DNA from: Athripsodes cinereus
Lineage: Eukaryota; Arthropoda; Insecta; Trichoptera; Leptoceridae
NCBI GenBank assembly: GCA_947579605.1
Contig: OX388319.1
Coordinates: 2,418,001-2,482,000, forward strand
Reading direction: 5' to 3'
DNA length: 64,000 nt
The position numbers and the translations under genes are program-made. Positions 62,995 through 64,000 of this stretch are shown in pieces (the stretch's first letter is position 1; every line of letters begins with the position of its first letter). The notes under the pieces are model-generated. The model was not told the origin of the DNA. It saw only the letters and a program-made list of their open reading frames with translations, and did not search any database.

Positions 62995-63545
62995 AGGCTT
63001 AAAAGTTAAGTCGAGCTTACTGCTCACACGAGAATTTCAATCAATATTCGACTGCGACTTGACTAAGCCGCAAATATGGTTAAGTTGGTAGCCCTACTAG
63101 TTGTTTTATTGTGATTTTGTTTATGCATTAACCTCACATCTGTCATGTTAAGGGGGACGCGCGCCATTTTTCGTGTTGTTGTTTTGATTTCGCGAACGCT
63201 CTTGGATTTTTTCGTTACCGACGAAACAGGGTCAGTAACGAAAAAATCCAAATAGAAGCGCAAATGAAACATCTTAGCAAAAACAAACAAAAAGCGTAAT
63301 GATGGCGTGGACAAATGACATTAATGTGAGTTTGTTCTTATTGTAACTAGTGGCGCCTCCTGGTGATGAAAAAATTAACTGAGTTTAAGCGAGCTTAACG
63401 TTGTTGAGGACACCCCCGGGTATCCTTAACTTAATGAGTAGATTAAGCCGCAAATTCGTGCTAAGGAGACATTGTAATTCGCGTAATTTTGGTAAGCGAA
63501 GCTTTATGTGTTCCTTAAGGTTAAGGAGGATCTTAAGCCTACATT
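62995..63545. repeat. Unclassified repeat-like block with 17-bp hairpin
   Basis: TAAGCCGCAAAT occurs at about 63066 and 63445 in direct orientation, and AAGC.GAGCTTA-like words recur. A perfect hairpin (63202-63218 with 63235-63251, arms TTGGATTTTTTCGTTAC and its complement) lies in the middle. ACTAGT words at about 63098 and 63350 hint at inverted termini. No target duplication could be set. Confidence 0.35.
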
Positions 63546-63559
63546 GTAATTTTGGGCCT

Positions 63560-64000
63560 TAGTTTCTTGGAGCTGCACTTCACAAACAGTCGTAGGTATT
63601 TACCTAACCCTGCGCTATGATACTACATTATCATTTGCTGTACTGTGTACATATGTTGTAGTTATATAAATGTTGGGAACACACAATGTAGTTAGTAAGC
63701 TTGTCTCAAAACAACAATAGCCTCTATGTGAATGAATGAATGTAACCAGTTCTATAAATTACCGGCAATGTAAGGTATTATTTGGTAAGGTGAACCATTA
63801 CTGTATTACTTGGGTACATTTCAAGTAAGAAGTAATTAGTGTTGTTGATTCTAATTATTAAGAAACCTGATTGTGTGCATCCAATTTATGCTAAGTTATA
63901 ATTGTGTAGTTTTCGTGTAGTTTTTGGAATGTGGAAATATTTATGATGGGCAGGTAAAGACAACTGCGGAGCCATTATCCCATGAAGTTAACTATTTGCA
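63560..64000. other. Anonymous sequence to window end
   Basis: No supported feature. Confidence 0.5.

Noticed and set aside
1..64000. Ribosomal RNA, bacterial operons or phage-like gene blocks
   Set aside because: No rRNA segments, Shine-Dalgarno-led gene series or dense coding were seen. Coding density is far too low.

Overview
This window looks like intergenic or intronic DNA from an insect, most likely a moth or butterfly (Lepidoptera). It is AT-rich and full of short TAGGTAC/GTACCTAC words. Its repeats match, from general knowledge, lepidopteran classes: CR1-like LINEs whose 3' end carries a GGTTRGTTGGAAGA motif followed by an ATCGC/GCGAT hairpin, RTE-type LINEs whose 3' end reads CTGCCTACCCCACTTG, and tRNA-headed SINEs containing GAGCTAGTCCCAAA. 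No bacterial, organellar or viral features were seen. I recognise no intact host gene. Almost all long reading frames are pieces of reverse transcriptase from dead LINEs.

Layout. 1-3.7 kb: CR1-like and RTE LINE ends and a hAT-type MITE with a perfect 8-bp duplication. 4.5-6.9 kb: a diverged ~130-145 bp tandem array split at a TTAA by a 1.75-kb piggyBac-type element. 7.5-9.7 kb: RTE tails and a Tigger/pogo-like MITE. 12.2 kb: one 93-codon reading frame of unknown origin. 16.3-19.3 kb: a 2.96-kb hAT-type element holding a CR1-like LINE, which itself holds a tRNA-derived SINE. 22-25 kb: RTE LINE copies, one with a 14-bp target duplication and one with a twin-priming inversion. 27.3-30.4 kb: three terminal-inverted-repeat elements and a SINE head. 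36.1-37.4 kb: an apparently identical 648-bp tandem duplication. 38-50 kb: scattered LINE 3' ends. 53-63 kb: LINE and SINE pieces, a TTAA-flanked MITE with ~130-bp inverted arms, and a 58-bp perfect hairpin.

One interspersed family (called here the TAG-tail repeat) occurs about 20 times. It has a (TAG)n end and shares its 3' end with RTE LINEs. There are no genes working together here. The value of the window is a layered insertion record with several resolvable target-site duplications, plus conserved RNA-like motifs: the CR1 3' hairpin and hammerhead-like cores. All family assignments come from reading the sequence and need a library search to confirm.
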